Source of the DNA: Ensifer sp. Root278
GTDB taxonomy: Bacteria; Pseudomonadota; Alphaproteobacteria; Rhizobiales; Rhizobiaceae
Length of the DNA: 64,000 nt
NCBI RefSeq assembly: GCF_001429285.1
Contig: NZ_LMJJ01000043.1
Span: 102,184 to 166,183 of the forward strand
Direction of reading: 5' to 3'
Shown here one piece after another: positions 52,252 to 60,382 of the stretch. Both the position numbers and the translations under genes were made by a program. The notes under the pieces were generated by a model. That model searched no databases. It was not told the DNA's origin and worked only from the letters and a program-made list of their open reading frames with translations. Positions within the stretch are counted from its first letter, which is position 1, and every line of letters begins with the position of its first letter.

Positions 52252-53172
52252 TCACGACTGTGCCGAAAACAGGCCGCTCGGCCGGAAAGCGAGGATGAGG
52301 GCCATGACCACATAGATCAGCATCGAAGCGAGCGCCGCGCCAATCGTAGTCGCCTGCGATGCGGGCATGGTGAGCGCCAGGACCGATGGGAGCAGGAAGC
52401 GGCCCATCGTGTCGACGACGCCGACGATGACAGCGCCGACAAGCGCGCCCTTGATGGAGCCGATGCCGCCGATGACGATGACGACGAAAGCGAGGATGAG
52501 CACCGGCTCGCCCATGCCGACCTGCACCGACTGCAGCGCGCCGACCAGGGCGCCGGCAAGACCCGCGAGTGCCGCGCCGAGCGCAAAGACGACCGTGTAG
52601 AGCGTGCCGATGTCGACGCCGAGCGCGCCGATCATCTCGCGGTCGGATTCGCCCGCGCGGATGCGCATGCCGAGCCGCGTCCTGGCGATCAGCAGATAGA
52701 GACCGATGGCAACCGCGATGCCGACACCGATGATCGCCAGCCGATAGAGCTGGTACTGGCCGCCGCCGGGCAGAGGCACCGCGCCCTGCAGCATGGGCGG
52801 TATGTCGAGATAGAGCGGGAAGGAGCCGAAGAGCCAGCGCGCGCCCTCGGACAGGATCAGGATCAGTGCGAAGGTGGCGAGCACCTGGTCGAGATGGTCA
52901 CGATCATAGAGCCTGCGGATGACGGCAACCTCGATGATTGCACCGACGCCCGCGGCTGCCGCAAGACTGGCGATCAGGCCGATCCAGAAGGAGCCGGTGG
53001 CGGCGGCGACCGTGGCGCAGGCGAAGGCGCCGATCATGTAGAGCGAGCCGTGGGCAAGGTTGATCAGGCCCATGACCCCGAAAATCAGGGTCAGGCCGGC
53101 GGCCATTAGAAACAGCATGACGCCGAGCTGTAGCCCGTTGAGCAGTTGTTCGATCAGGAGTGCGGTGAACAA
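52252..53172 (-). CDS. Branched-chain/aromatic ABC transporter permease (LivH-like)
   Basis: A 306-residue permease. EQLLNGLQLGVMLFLMAAGL and TLIFGVMGLINLAHGSLYMI are the LivH signature, and DREMIGALGVDIGTLYTVVF the coupling loop. The first codon is TTG, since no ATG or GTG is available before the first helix; a poor ribosome binding site precedes it, so initiation may depend on readthrough from the receptor gene 93 bases upstream. The start is uncertain by a few codons. Confidence 0.88.
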   Translation of the reverse strand: MFTALLIEQLLNGLQLGVMLFLMAAGLTLIFGVMGLINLAHGSLYMIGAFACATVAAATGSFWIGLIASLAAAAGVGAIIEVAVIRRLYDRDHLDQVLATFALILILSEGARWLFGSFPLYLDIPPMLQGAVPLPGGGQYQLYRLAIIGVGIAVAIGLYLLIARTRLGMRIRAGESDREMIGALGVDIGTLYTVVFALGAALAGLAGALVGALQSVQVGMGEPVLILAFVVIVIGGIGSIKGALVGAVIVGVVDTMGRFLLPSVLALTMPASQATTIGAALASMLIYVVMALILAFRPSGLFSAQS

Positions 53173-53265
53173 GAGGTCGGTCCAAGCTTGATGTCGGGAT
53201 GACGGGGGTCATCGACCGGATGGCGGCGTCAGGGCCGCGCATCCGGGCAACGACGGGTGCGAGCG

Positions 53266-54405
53266 TTACATGCTGCACTTGTCGGCGTAGGCGTCCTTGT
53301 GGTCTTCGAAGGCGGTGGCGATGATCTTGTTGGTCAGGACGCCATCGTCTTCCTTCACCACCTCACGAACGTAGATGTTCTGGATCGGGTGGTTGTTGTT
53401 GTTGAAGGTGAACTTGCCGCGCACCGACTTGAAGTCCGCCGCCTTGAGCGCCGCGCGGAAGGCGTCCTTGTCCTTGACGCTTGCCTTCGATAGCGCGGCG
53501 AGGATCAGGTTTGCTGTATCCCAGCTTTGTGCGGCGTAGATCGAGGGCAGGCGCTTGTACTCGGCCTTGAAGGCCTCCACGAACTTCTTGTTGGCTTCGT
53601 TGTCGAGGTCCTTGGACCAGGTCGCTGAGTTCTTGACGCCAAGGGCAGCGTCGCCGATCGCCGGCAGGACGTCCTGGCTGAAGGAGAAGCCCGGGCCCAT
53701 GACCGGGATGTTCACGCCCGACTGCGCATATTGCTTCATGAAGGCGATGCCCATGCCGCCGGGCAGGAAGAAGTAGACGGTATCGGCGCCGGAGGCGCGG
53801 ATCTGGGCGATTTCGGCGGCATAATCCGTCTGGCCGACCTGCGTGTAGATCTCGCCGGCAAGAGCGCCCTTGTAGTAGCGCTTGAAGCCGGTCAGCGCGT
53901 CTTTGCCGGCCGGATAGTTGGGCGCCAGGATGAAGGCGTTCTTGTAGTCCTTGTTGGCGTATTGCCCCATCGCCTCATGGAAATTGTCGTTCTGGTAGGC
54001 GACGTTGAAATAGTTCGGGTTGCAGTTCGCACCGGCCAGTGCCGAAGGACCGGCATTCGGTGAGAGATAGATCACGTCCTGCGCGACCGCGTTCGGCACG
54101 ACCGCCATGGCGAGATTCGACCAGATGATGCCCGTCATCAGGTCGACCTTGTCGCCCTGGATCATCTTCTCGGCGATCTGAACCGCAAGTTCCGGCTTCT
54201 GGGCATCGTCCTCGATCACCAGCTCCACGTCCTTGTTGCCCGACTGTTTGATTGCCAGCGTGAAGGCGTCGCGCATGTCGATGCCGAGGCCGGCGCCGCC
54301 GCCCGAAAGCGTGGTGATGACGCCGATCTTCACCGGCTCGGCATGGGCAAGGCTCGACGTCGCAAGCGAGAGGCCAAGAAGGCTCGCTGCCAGAATGCGG
54401 TTCAT
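53266..54405 (-). CDS. Branched-chain/aromatic ABC transporter substrate-binding protein
   Basis: A 379-residue Leu/Ile/Val-type receptor with a signal peptide (MNRILAASLLGLSLATSSLA, cleavage near HAE). VKIGVITTLSGGGAGLGIDM begins the first lobe, and SALAGANCNPNYFNVAYQND and AFILAPNYPAGKDALTGFKR resemble receptors for aromatic acids more than for leucine. GGAGGAGAA precedes the ATG. It lies 42 bases after the tryptophan dioxygenase stop, so it is cotranscribed with ligase and dioxygenase. Anthranilate, benzoate-like acids or kynurenine are plausible ligands. Confidence 0.9.
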   Translation of the reverse strand: MNRILAASLLGLSLATSSLAHAEPVKIGVITTLSGGGAGLGIDMRDAFTLAIKQSGNKDVELVIEDDAQKPELAVQIAEKMIQGDKVDLMTGIIWSNLAMAVVPNAVAQDVIYLSPNAGPSALAGANCNPNYFNVAYQNDNFHEAMGQYANKDYKNAFILAPNYPAGKDALTGFKRYYKGALAGEIYTQVGQTDYAAEIAQIRASGADTVYFFLPGGMGIAFMKQYAQSGVNIPVMGPGFSFSQDVLPAIGDAALGVKNSATWSKDLDNEANKKFVEAFKAEYKRLPSIYAAQSWDTANLILAALSKASVKDKDAFRAALKAADFKSVRGKFTFNNNNHPIQNIYVREVVKEDDGVLTNKIIATAFEDHKDAYADKCSM

Positions 54406-54447
54406 GCTGTTCTCCTCCTAATAGGTTCCCTTATGAGTTGTGTTCTA

Positions 54448-55284
54448 TCAGAGACCCGTGCGCACGTGCCAGAGCTCTGGGAAGAGTTCCACTTCGAGCA
54501 TCTTCTTCAGATAGGACGCGCCGGATGTACCCCCGGTTCCGCGCTTCAGGCCGATGATGCGCTCGACCGTCGTGACGTGATTGAAGCGCCATCGGCGGAA
54601 ATAGTCCTCGAAATCGACCAGCTTCTCGGCGAGTTCATAGAGCATCCAGTAGCGCTCCGGGGCGCGGTAGACGGTCTGCCACGCCGCAAAGACCTTGTCG
54701 CTTTCCACGCGCGTTTCGCGCCAATCGGTCTTGCTCGCTTCGTCCCCGACGTCGAAGCCGTTGCGCGAAAGCAGCCGGATCGCTTCGTCGTAGAGCGACG
54801 GCGCGGCCAGGATCGCCTCGAGCTTTTCCATGATGTCGGGACGGTGCGCGTGCGGGCCGAGCATGGCGACGTTGCGGTTGCCGGCGAGAAATTCGATCGC
54901 CCGGTATTGCCACGACTGGAAGCCGGAGGATTGGCCGAGCGATTCGCGGAACGTGGTGTATTCGCTGGGCGTCATCGTGCGCAGCACGTCCCAGGCGCTG
55001 TTCAACTGTTCGAAGATGCGCGCCACGCGCGTCAGCATCTTGAAGGCGGGTTCCAGCCGGTCGTCGCGGATCGAGCGGACTGCGGCGTTGATCTCGTGCA
55101 GCGCGAGCTTCATCCAGAGCTCCGACGTCTGATGCTGGATGATAAACAGCATCTCGTCATGGGCCTTGGAAAGCGGCTCCTGTGCGTCCAGCACCTTCTC
55201 CAGCATGAGATAGTCGCTGTAGGACATGCGTCCCTTGAACGACATCTGGGCGCCTTCTTTCGAAGGATCGTATGATTTGCTCAT
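54448..55284 (-). CDS. kynA: Tryptophan 2,3-dioxygenase
   Basis: A 278-residue heme dioxygenase that converts L-tryptophan to N-formylkynurenine. [40 protein letters not shown] (active-site His/Arg region), [20 protein letters not shown], and the heme-ligand His with [20 protein letters not shown] and TSGASYL are all canonical. Its ATG (55284) is four bases past the ligase stop, so ligase and dioxygenase are one unit. The longer open frame upstream belongs to the ligase gene. Confidence 0.95.
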   Translation of the reverse strand: MSKSYDPSKEGAQMSFKGRMSYSDYLMLEKVLDAQEPLSKAHDEMLFIIQHQTSELWMKLALHEINAAVRSIRDDRLEPAFKMLTRVARIFEQLNSAWDVLRTMTPSEYTTFRESLGQSSGFQSWQYRAIEFLAGNRNVAMLGPHAHRPDIMEKLEAILAAPSLYDEAIRLLSRNGFDVGDEASKTDWRETRVESDKVFAAWQTVYRAPERYWMLYELAEKLVDFEDYFRRWRFNHVTTVERIIGLKRGTGGTSGASYLKKMLEVELFPELWHVRTGL

Positions 55285-55288
55285 GGTT

Positions 55289-56908
55289 TTAGTTCTCCGA
55301 GCGCAATCGGAACCGCTGGATCTTGCCCGTGGCTGTCTTCGGCAGGCTCTCCAGGAATTTGACCGATCGCGGATATTTGTAAGGCGCGATCGTCGCCTTG
55401 ACATGATCCTGCAGGCGCTTGATCGTCGCGTCGTCGGCCGAGACGCCTGAAATCAACACGACATAGGCTTCGACGATCTGGCCGCGTTCGGCATCGGGGG
55501 CACCGACGACGGCGCATTCCGCGACTTCCGGGTGCGAGATCAACGCCGCCTCGACCTCGGGGCCGGCGATGTTGTAGCCGGCGGTAACGATCATGTCGTC
55601 CGAGCGGGCGGCGAAATGGAAGAAGCCGTCTTCGTCCTGGTAGAAGGCGTCGCCGGTCAGGTTCCAGCCGTCGCGGACATAATCGCGCTGGCGGGCGTCC
55701 GCCATATAGCGGCAGCCGGTCGGGCCGCGCACCGCGAGCTTGCCGACCGTACCGCGAGGGACCTCCCGCATCTCGTCATCGACGATCCGGGCTTCGTAGC
55801 CACCGACCGGCTTGCCGGTCGAGGCGGCCTTGCGGTCTTCGAAGCGGTTGGAAATGAAGATATGCAGCATCTCTGTCGCGCCGATCCCGTCGAGGATCGG
55901 CTTGCCGGTTTTTTCCGTCCACTCCTCGAAGACAGGCCCCGGCAGCGTTTCGCCCGCCGAGATCGCTACCCGGAGCGACGAAAGGTCGGCACCGTTGTCC
56001 ATCGCCTTCATCATCGCCCGATAGGCGGTCGGAGCGGTAAACGAGATCGTTGCTTTGTACTTCTCGATGATCTCCACCATGTTGGCGGGCGTCGCGTGCT
56101 CGAGCAGCGTTGCCGCCGCGCCGAAACGCAAGGGGAAGATGGCAAGGCCGCCGAGACCGAAGGTGAAGGCGAGCGGCGGTGAGCCGACGAAGACATCGTC
56201 GGGTGTCACCCCGAGCACCTCCCTGGCATAGCCGTCGGCAATAACAAGGAGATCGCGATGGAAGTGCATGGTTGCCTTCGGGACCCCTGTCGTGCCCGAG
56301 GTGAAACCGAGAAGGGCGACGTCGTCACGACCGGTGTGTACCGCTTCGAAGACCACAGACTTGTCGAGCGCAATGCGGTCGAGTTCGGCGTCGTGGTTTG
56401 CTGTCCCGTCGAAGCCGACGACCTGCTTCAGGTAGCGACTGTCCTTGGCGCAGGCGATCATCTCGTCCATCAGGCGGGTATCGCAAAGCGTCAGGCTGAC
56501 CTCTGCCTTGTCGACGATCTTGGTCAGTTCGCCGGCTCTGAGCATCGGCATGGTGTTGACGACCACGGCGCCGGCCTTGGTGGCCGCCAGCCAACAGGCG
56601 ACCATGGCCGGATTGTTGGCCGAGCGGATGAGCACACGGTGTCCAGGCTTCACGCCGTAGTTTTCGACGAGGGCATGGGCGAGCCTGTTCGTCCAGTCGG
56701 ACAGCTCCTTGTAGGTTCGCCGGCGCCCGTTGCCGATCAGCGCGGTATGGTCGCCAAAACCCTTGGCGACCATGGCATCCGTCAATTCGACGGCGGCGTT
56801 GAGATGGTCCGGGTAGTCGAAGTCTTCGAGACGGAATTCCGGCCATTCTTCCGGTGGCGGCAGATGGTCGCGTGTGAACGTATCGACGTGCGAAGTCGGT
56901 CCAAGCAT
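55289..56908 (-). CDS. abmG: 2-aminobenzoate (anthranilate)-CoA ligase
   Basis: A 539-residue adenylate-forming enzyme. [20 protein letters not shown] is the P-loop, then [20 protein letters not shown] (A5), [20 protein letters not shown] (A7), and [20 protein letters not shown] (A8) with Lys in [17 protein letters not shown]. Benzoate-type ligases share the [19 protein letters not shown] stretch. It activates anthranilate for the abmA enzyme. The ATG at 56908 ([20 protein letters not shown]) has AAGGGA upstream. First gene of a seven-gene operon with kynA and liv genes; a copy of the MarR-type dyad precedes it. Confidence 0.88.
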   Translation of the reverse strand: MLGPTSHVDTFTRDHLPPPEEWPEFRLEDFDYPDHLNAAVELTDAMVAKGFGDHTALIGNGRRRTYKELSDWTNRLAHALVENYGVKPGHRVLIRSANNPAMVACWLAATKAGAVVVNTMPMLRAGELTKIVDKAEVSLTLCDTRLMDEMIACAKDSRYLKQVVGFDGTANHDAELDRIALDKSVVFEAVHTGRDDVALLGFTSGTTGVPKATMHFHRDLLVIADGYAREVLGVTPDDVFVGSPPLAFTFGLGGLAIFPLRFGAAATLLEHATPANMVEIIEKYKATISFTAPTAYRAMMKAMDNGADLSSLRVAISAGETLPGPVFEEWTEKTGKPILDGIGATEMLHIFISNRFEDRKAASTGKPVGGYEARIVDDEMREVPRGTVGKLAVRGPTGCRYMADARQRDYVRDGWNLTGDAFYQDEDGFFHFAARSDDMIVTAGYNIAGPEVEAALISHPEVAECAVVGAPDAERGQIVEAYVVLISGVSADDATIKRLQDHVKATIAPYKYPRSVKFLESLPKTATGKIQRFRLRSEN

Positions 56909-57135
56909 ATGGCGGCTGTTCCCTTGTTCAGTTTCTGCCCGTTGTCCAGGCATTTTCAAAGCCGGCTAAAGTTCTGGTCGTCGCGCGGAGCCCTGCCGTG
57001 CGAACAGACGCCAAGCCTCGCCGCATCGTCGTCGATGGGCGCATGCCGTCGCTAGGGCGGCTCCAGTGATCGTGATGGGCACAGCGAGACCTCCACTTCT
57101 CGGCTGAACATGGGGCAGCATCGCACCAGTCCAAA

Positions 57136-57163
57136 ATTATTTCAAGCCTAAAGTTTTTTTGAA
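57136..57163. promoter_or_regulatory. MarR-type dyad upstream of the ligase operon (copy 2)
   Basis: TTTCAAGCCTAAA (57140-57152), followed by GTTTTTTTG, repeats the site at 43081-43104 with one change in the core dyad. It lies in the 327-base divergent region 56909-57235, about 230 bases before the ligase and 75 before the hydrolase gene, so it could govern both. No gene is seen in that region. Confidence 0.6.
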
Positions 57164-57235
57164 TGACGCATTGCGTTTCTTGATGGGGCAGGCGATTTCT
57201 ATGCGTGGGGAGACATCGAAGGGAGGATTGCATCG

Positions 57236-58066
57236 ATGCTGGAACACCGTGTTTCCGATTGGAACGACGCCTATGCCAATGGCGTGAACATTGCGCGGGG
57301 CGACCGGTGGCCGCAGGCATGGGTTGGGCCGGCGGAGGCATTCCGCAATGCGCTTTCGGCATCAGGGCTGGCGAAACTCGACCTTGCCTATGGCGAGCGA
57401 TCCAGAAATCGCATGGACCTTTTCTTCCCCGATGGCGCGGCGAAAGGCCTGGTCGTCTTCGTGCACGGTGGATTCTGGCTGCAGCTCGACAAGAGCTTCT
57501 GGTCGCATCTCGCCGCAGGCGCTGTCGCCAGCGGTTACGCCGTCGCCATGCCGTCCTACACGCTCTGCCCGGAGATCCGTATCACCGGGATCGTCGAGGA
57601 AGTCGCCGCGGCAATCGGTGAGGCAGCAAAGCTGGTCGAAGGGCCGCTGATGCTGACAGGCCATTCGGCTGGCGGCCATCTCGTCAGCCGAATGATCACG
57701 GCGACCGCGCCGCTCTCGCCGGATGTCCAGGGACGCGTCCGCAACGTCGTCTCGATCTCGGGTGTGCATGACCTGCGGCCGATCATGTCGACCGGGATGA
57801 ACGAGAAGCTTGCGATCGATGAGGCGGAGGCTCTTTCGCAAAGCCCGGCGCTGCTGCGGCCGATGCGGGATACCCGCATCACCTGCTGGGTCGGCGGCGG
57901 CGAGCGCGCCGAGTTCCTGCGCCAGAATGCCCTGCTTGCCAATATCTGGACGGGACTGGGTGCAACCACGGCCGCCATCGTCGAACCGGACAGGCACCAC
58001 TTCAACGTCATCGACGGCCTTGCCGACGCCGGGCATCCGCTGACGCGAACCCTGCTTTCGGTGTGA
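57236..58066 (+). CDS. Alpha/beta hydrolase, probable AFMID-type kynurenine formamidase
   Basis: A 276-residue serine hydrolase. LVVFVHGGFWLQLDKSFWSH is the oxyanion-hole HGGFW motif of eukaryotic-type formamidases (AFMID/BNA7), MLTGHSAGGHLVSRMI carries the nucleophile Ser, and the His is in VEPDRHHFNVID. The start DWNDAYANGVNI is also AFMID-like. It should hydrolyse N-formylkynurenine to kynurenine plus formate, the step between kynA and kynU. No metal-dependent KynB cyclase-type formamidase is present in the window, which supports this assignment. Divergent from the ligase operon. Confidence 0.82.
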   Translation: MLEHRVSDWNDAYANGVNIARGDRWPQAWVGPAEAFRNALSASGLAKLDLAYGERSRNRMDLFFPDGAAKGLVVFVHGGFWLQLDKSFWSHLAAGAVASGYAVAMPSYTLCPEIRITGIVEEVAAAIGEAAKLVEGPLMLTGHSAGGHLVSRMITATAPLSPDVQGRVRNVVSISGVHDLRPIMSTGMNEKLAIDEAEALSQSPALLRPMRDTRITCWVGGGERAEFLRQNALLANIWTGLGATTAAIVEPDRHHFNVIDGLADAGHPLTRTLLSV

Positions 58067-58155
58067 AGCGCTGTGCCGGACCAAGGGCGGGTGGTTGCGA
58101 AATCCGGGTCGCCCTTCTGGCTCGCCCTCGAAATGTCATCGAGAGGTGCCATAAC

Positions 58156-58180
58156 ACCCTAGGGTTATTGGCATAGCCCT
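58156..58180. promoter_or_regulatory. ACCCTAGGGT palindrome and dyad upstream of the APC permease
   Basis: ACCCTAGGGT (58156-58165) is a perfect palindrome overlapping a second dyad, AGGGTTAT-TGGC-ATAGCCCT (58161-58180). It is 45 bases before the permease start. CCCTAGGG-centred sites are typical of LuxR/GerE-type response regulators; the LuxR gene is right next to the permease. Confidence 0.5.
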
Positions 58181-58224
58181 CGGTTTCCCCGACGCTTCCA
58201 GTCTGTTCGTTGGAGGAGGGGAAC

Positions 58225-59556
58225 ATGACACAAAACATTAAACTCGATCGAACCCTTGGTCTGTGGTCCGTGGTGCTGTTCGGGCTTGCCTACATGACGC
58301 CGATGATCGTGTTCGGCACGTTCGGGGCGCTGGCCTCGGCAAGCCAGGGCACGACGGCGATGGCCTATTTCATCGCGGCGCTTGCAATTTTCCTGACGGC
58401 CGCGAGCTACGGGATCATGGCGAAGGTCTATCCGGTCGCCGGATCCGCCTACACCTACGCCCGCAAGTCGCTGAATTCCGGTGCAGGCTTCCTCGTCGGT
58501 TGGGCCGTGCTGCTCGACTATTTCTTCCTGCCGATGGTGATCTGGCTGATCGGCGCCGCCTATCTGGGTTCCGCCTTCCCGGCCGTACCGGCCTGGCTGT
58601 GGATCGTCGGCTTCATTGTGCTGACGACGGCGGTAAACGTCATCGGCATCGCTTTCGCCAACCGGGTGAACGTTGTGCTGATGCTGGTGCAGCTCACCGT
58701 GCTGATCGCCTTCGTCGCGCTGGCAGCACGCTATGTCGTTGCCATCAATGGCGTCGGTGGGCTTGCGTCGGTGCGGCCATTCTTCGAAGCGAATGTGCCG
58801 TTCAGCGCCTCGGTCGCCGGTGCGGCAATCGCGGCCTATTCTTTCCTGGGCTTCGACGCCGTCTCAACCCTGACGGAAGAGACGCGTGACCCAACCCGCA
58901 CGATGCCGAAGGCGATTATGATCATCGCGGTGATCGGCGGGATCATCTTCACCGGTTCGGCCTATGTGACGCAGCTCGCCCATCCCGGCGGCGAATTTAC
59001 CTCTGTGGATTCCGCTGCGTCGGAAATCGCTCTGATGATCGGCGGCGATATCTTCGTGACCCTGTTCCTCGCCACGCTCGTGGTTGCCCAGTTCACCTCG
59101 GGGCTTGCGGCACAGGCGAGCGTCGGTCGGCTGCTTTTCGCCATGGGCCGCGACGGCGTGTTGCCGATGGGGATCTTCGGCAAGCTGCATGAGAAATGGC
59201 GCACGCCGGTGTTCAACCTCGTGCTCGTCGGCATCGTCGGCCTGCTTGCGCTCACACTCGACGTGACGACCTCGACGTCCTTCATCAATTTCGGCGCATT
59301 CCTCGCCTTCACCGCCGTCAATGTCTCGGTGATCGCGCTCTATCTGCAGGGCAACGCAATCGTCCGGCCGCTTGGCGCGCTGCTGGGGCTTGTCGTTCCG
59401 GCTGTCGGCGCGGTCTGCGACCTGTTCCTGCTGTGGAATCTCGATGGCCACGCCAAGCTCCTGGGTATCATCTGGCTGGCCATTGGGGTGTGTTATCTCG
59501 CCTACCTCACCCGGTTCTTCCAGTCAGCGCCGCCGGAAGTGGAGTTCGTCGAATGA
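58225..59556 (+). CDS. APC-family amino acid/amine permease
   Basis: A 443-residue permease with twelve helices. GLWSVVLFGLAYMTPMIVFG, AVAGSAYTYARKSLNSGAGF with the ligand-binding helix break, and SFLGFDAVSTLTEETRDPTR are APC-superfamily signatures, nearest to putrescine/amine importers. GGAGGAGGGG precedes the ATG at 58225. It is 159 bases after the hydrolase gene and convergent with the LuxR gene with no base between the stops. Substrate unknown; an amide or an aromatic amine is conceivable given the amidase nearby. Confidence 0.88.
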   Translation: MTQNIKLDRTLGLWSVVLFGLAYMTPMIVFGTFGALASASQGTTAMAYFIAALAIFLTAASYGIMAKVYPVAGSAYTYARKSLNSGAGFLVGWAVLLDYFFLPMVIWLIGAAYLGSAFPAVPAWLWIVGFIVLTTAVNVIGIAFANRVNVVLMLVQLTVLIAFVALAARYVVAINGVGGLASVRPFFEANVPFSASVAGAAIAAYSFLGFDAVSTLTEETRDPTRTMPKAIMIIAVIGGIIFTGSAYVTQLAHPGGEFTSVDSAASEIALMIGGDIFVTLFLATLVVAQFTSGLAAQASVGRLLFAMGRDGVLPMGIFGKLHEKWRTPVFNLVLVGIVGLLALTLDVTTSTSFINFGAFLAFTAVNVSVIALYLQGNAIVRPLGALLGLVVPAVGAVCDLFLLWNLDGHAKLLGIIWLAIGVCYLAYLTRFFQSAPPEVEFVE

Positions 59557-60339
59557 TCAGCGGCGGCTGAGGAAGAGATGGAAGAGCTCCGCCTGGCTGG
59601 AAATGGAGAGCTTGGCATAAGCCTGGCGACGATGGACCTTGACCGTATTCGGCGAGAGGCCGAGCGTCGCTGCGATGGAGTAGGTCGAGTGACCCTTGAG
59701 GATCAGGGTCACGATCTCCAGCTCCCGTTTCGAGAGCAACGGGTGGCTGATCGTCGCCGCGGCGTCATCCTCCTCGCGGGGCGGGTCGAACCGCGCGCGC
59801 CAGTGCCGTTCGGCGAGTGCCCGCACGATCGGCGCAGCACTTTCCAGCCGGGCGATGTCACGGCGGGAGAAGCCGGGCACGTCGCCGATGCGCGAGAGCG
59901 ACAGCACGGCATCGACATGCGGAAGCTTCAAAATGAAGCCGATCTCATCGACGATGCCGGTCGCCTGGTAGTGGCGGCGGAAGTATTCCGTCTCGGTGAA
60001 GCGGTCCGGCGCCAACCGTCGCATCACCAGGACGCCGCCGTCGAGTTTTGCGTTGCGGACAGCATCGTAGAACGGGTCGAGGATATAGGCGCCGGCAAGG
60101 TAGTGATCGACGATGGTGACGCGGTCGCCGACGATGCGCTCGTTATGGAGATCGAAGGCCTTGCCGCCTGGCGAATAGGCAAAGCCGTTCATCATTTCGA
60201 AGGCGACGAGTTGCCGAAGCGCGCGCTCCAGGGTTTCCGGGAAGCCGGGCTCGCCGAGGTTCGATATGGCCTCTGCGAGCCCGGCGTTCCAGGCATCGAT
60301 ATAGGCGCTCGCTCCGCCGGATGTTGCTGCCACGTCCAT
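59557..60339 (-). CDS. LuxR/GerE-type transcriptional regulator
   Basis: A 260-residue regulator. The C-terminal helix-turn-helix is complete (LLSKRELEIVTLILKGHSTY, SIAATLGLSPNTVKVHRRQA, YAKLSISSQAELFHLFL). The N-terminal 180 residues form a GAF-like domain (DHYLAGAYILDPFYDAVRNA, FRRHYQATGIVDEIGF), not a typical acyl-homoserine-lactone pocket, so it probably senses a metabolite. The ATG at 60339 has GGTGGGG upstream; the Met at 60384 overlaps the amidase start. It lies between the permease and amidase genes and likely controls both. Confidence 0.85.
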   Translation of the reverse strand: MDVAATSGGASAYIDAWNAGLAEAISNLGEPGFPETLERALRQLVAFEMMNGFAYSPGGKAFDLHNERIVGDRVTIVDHYLAGAYILDPFYDAVRNAKLDGGVLVMRRLAPDRFTETEYFRRHYQATGIVDEIGFILKLPHVDAVLSLSRIGDVPGFSRRDIARLESAAPIVRALAERHWRARFDPPREEDDAAATISHPLLSKRELEIVTLILKGHSTYSIAATLGLSPNTVKVHRRQAYAKLSISSQAELFHLFLSRR

Positions 60340-60382
60340 TCCCCACCTGTCGAAGACAAGACCTAGCACGGAGTCCGCAGTC

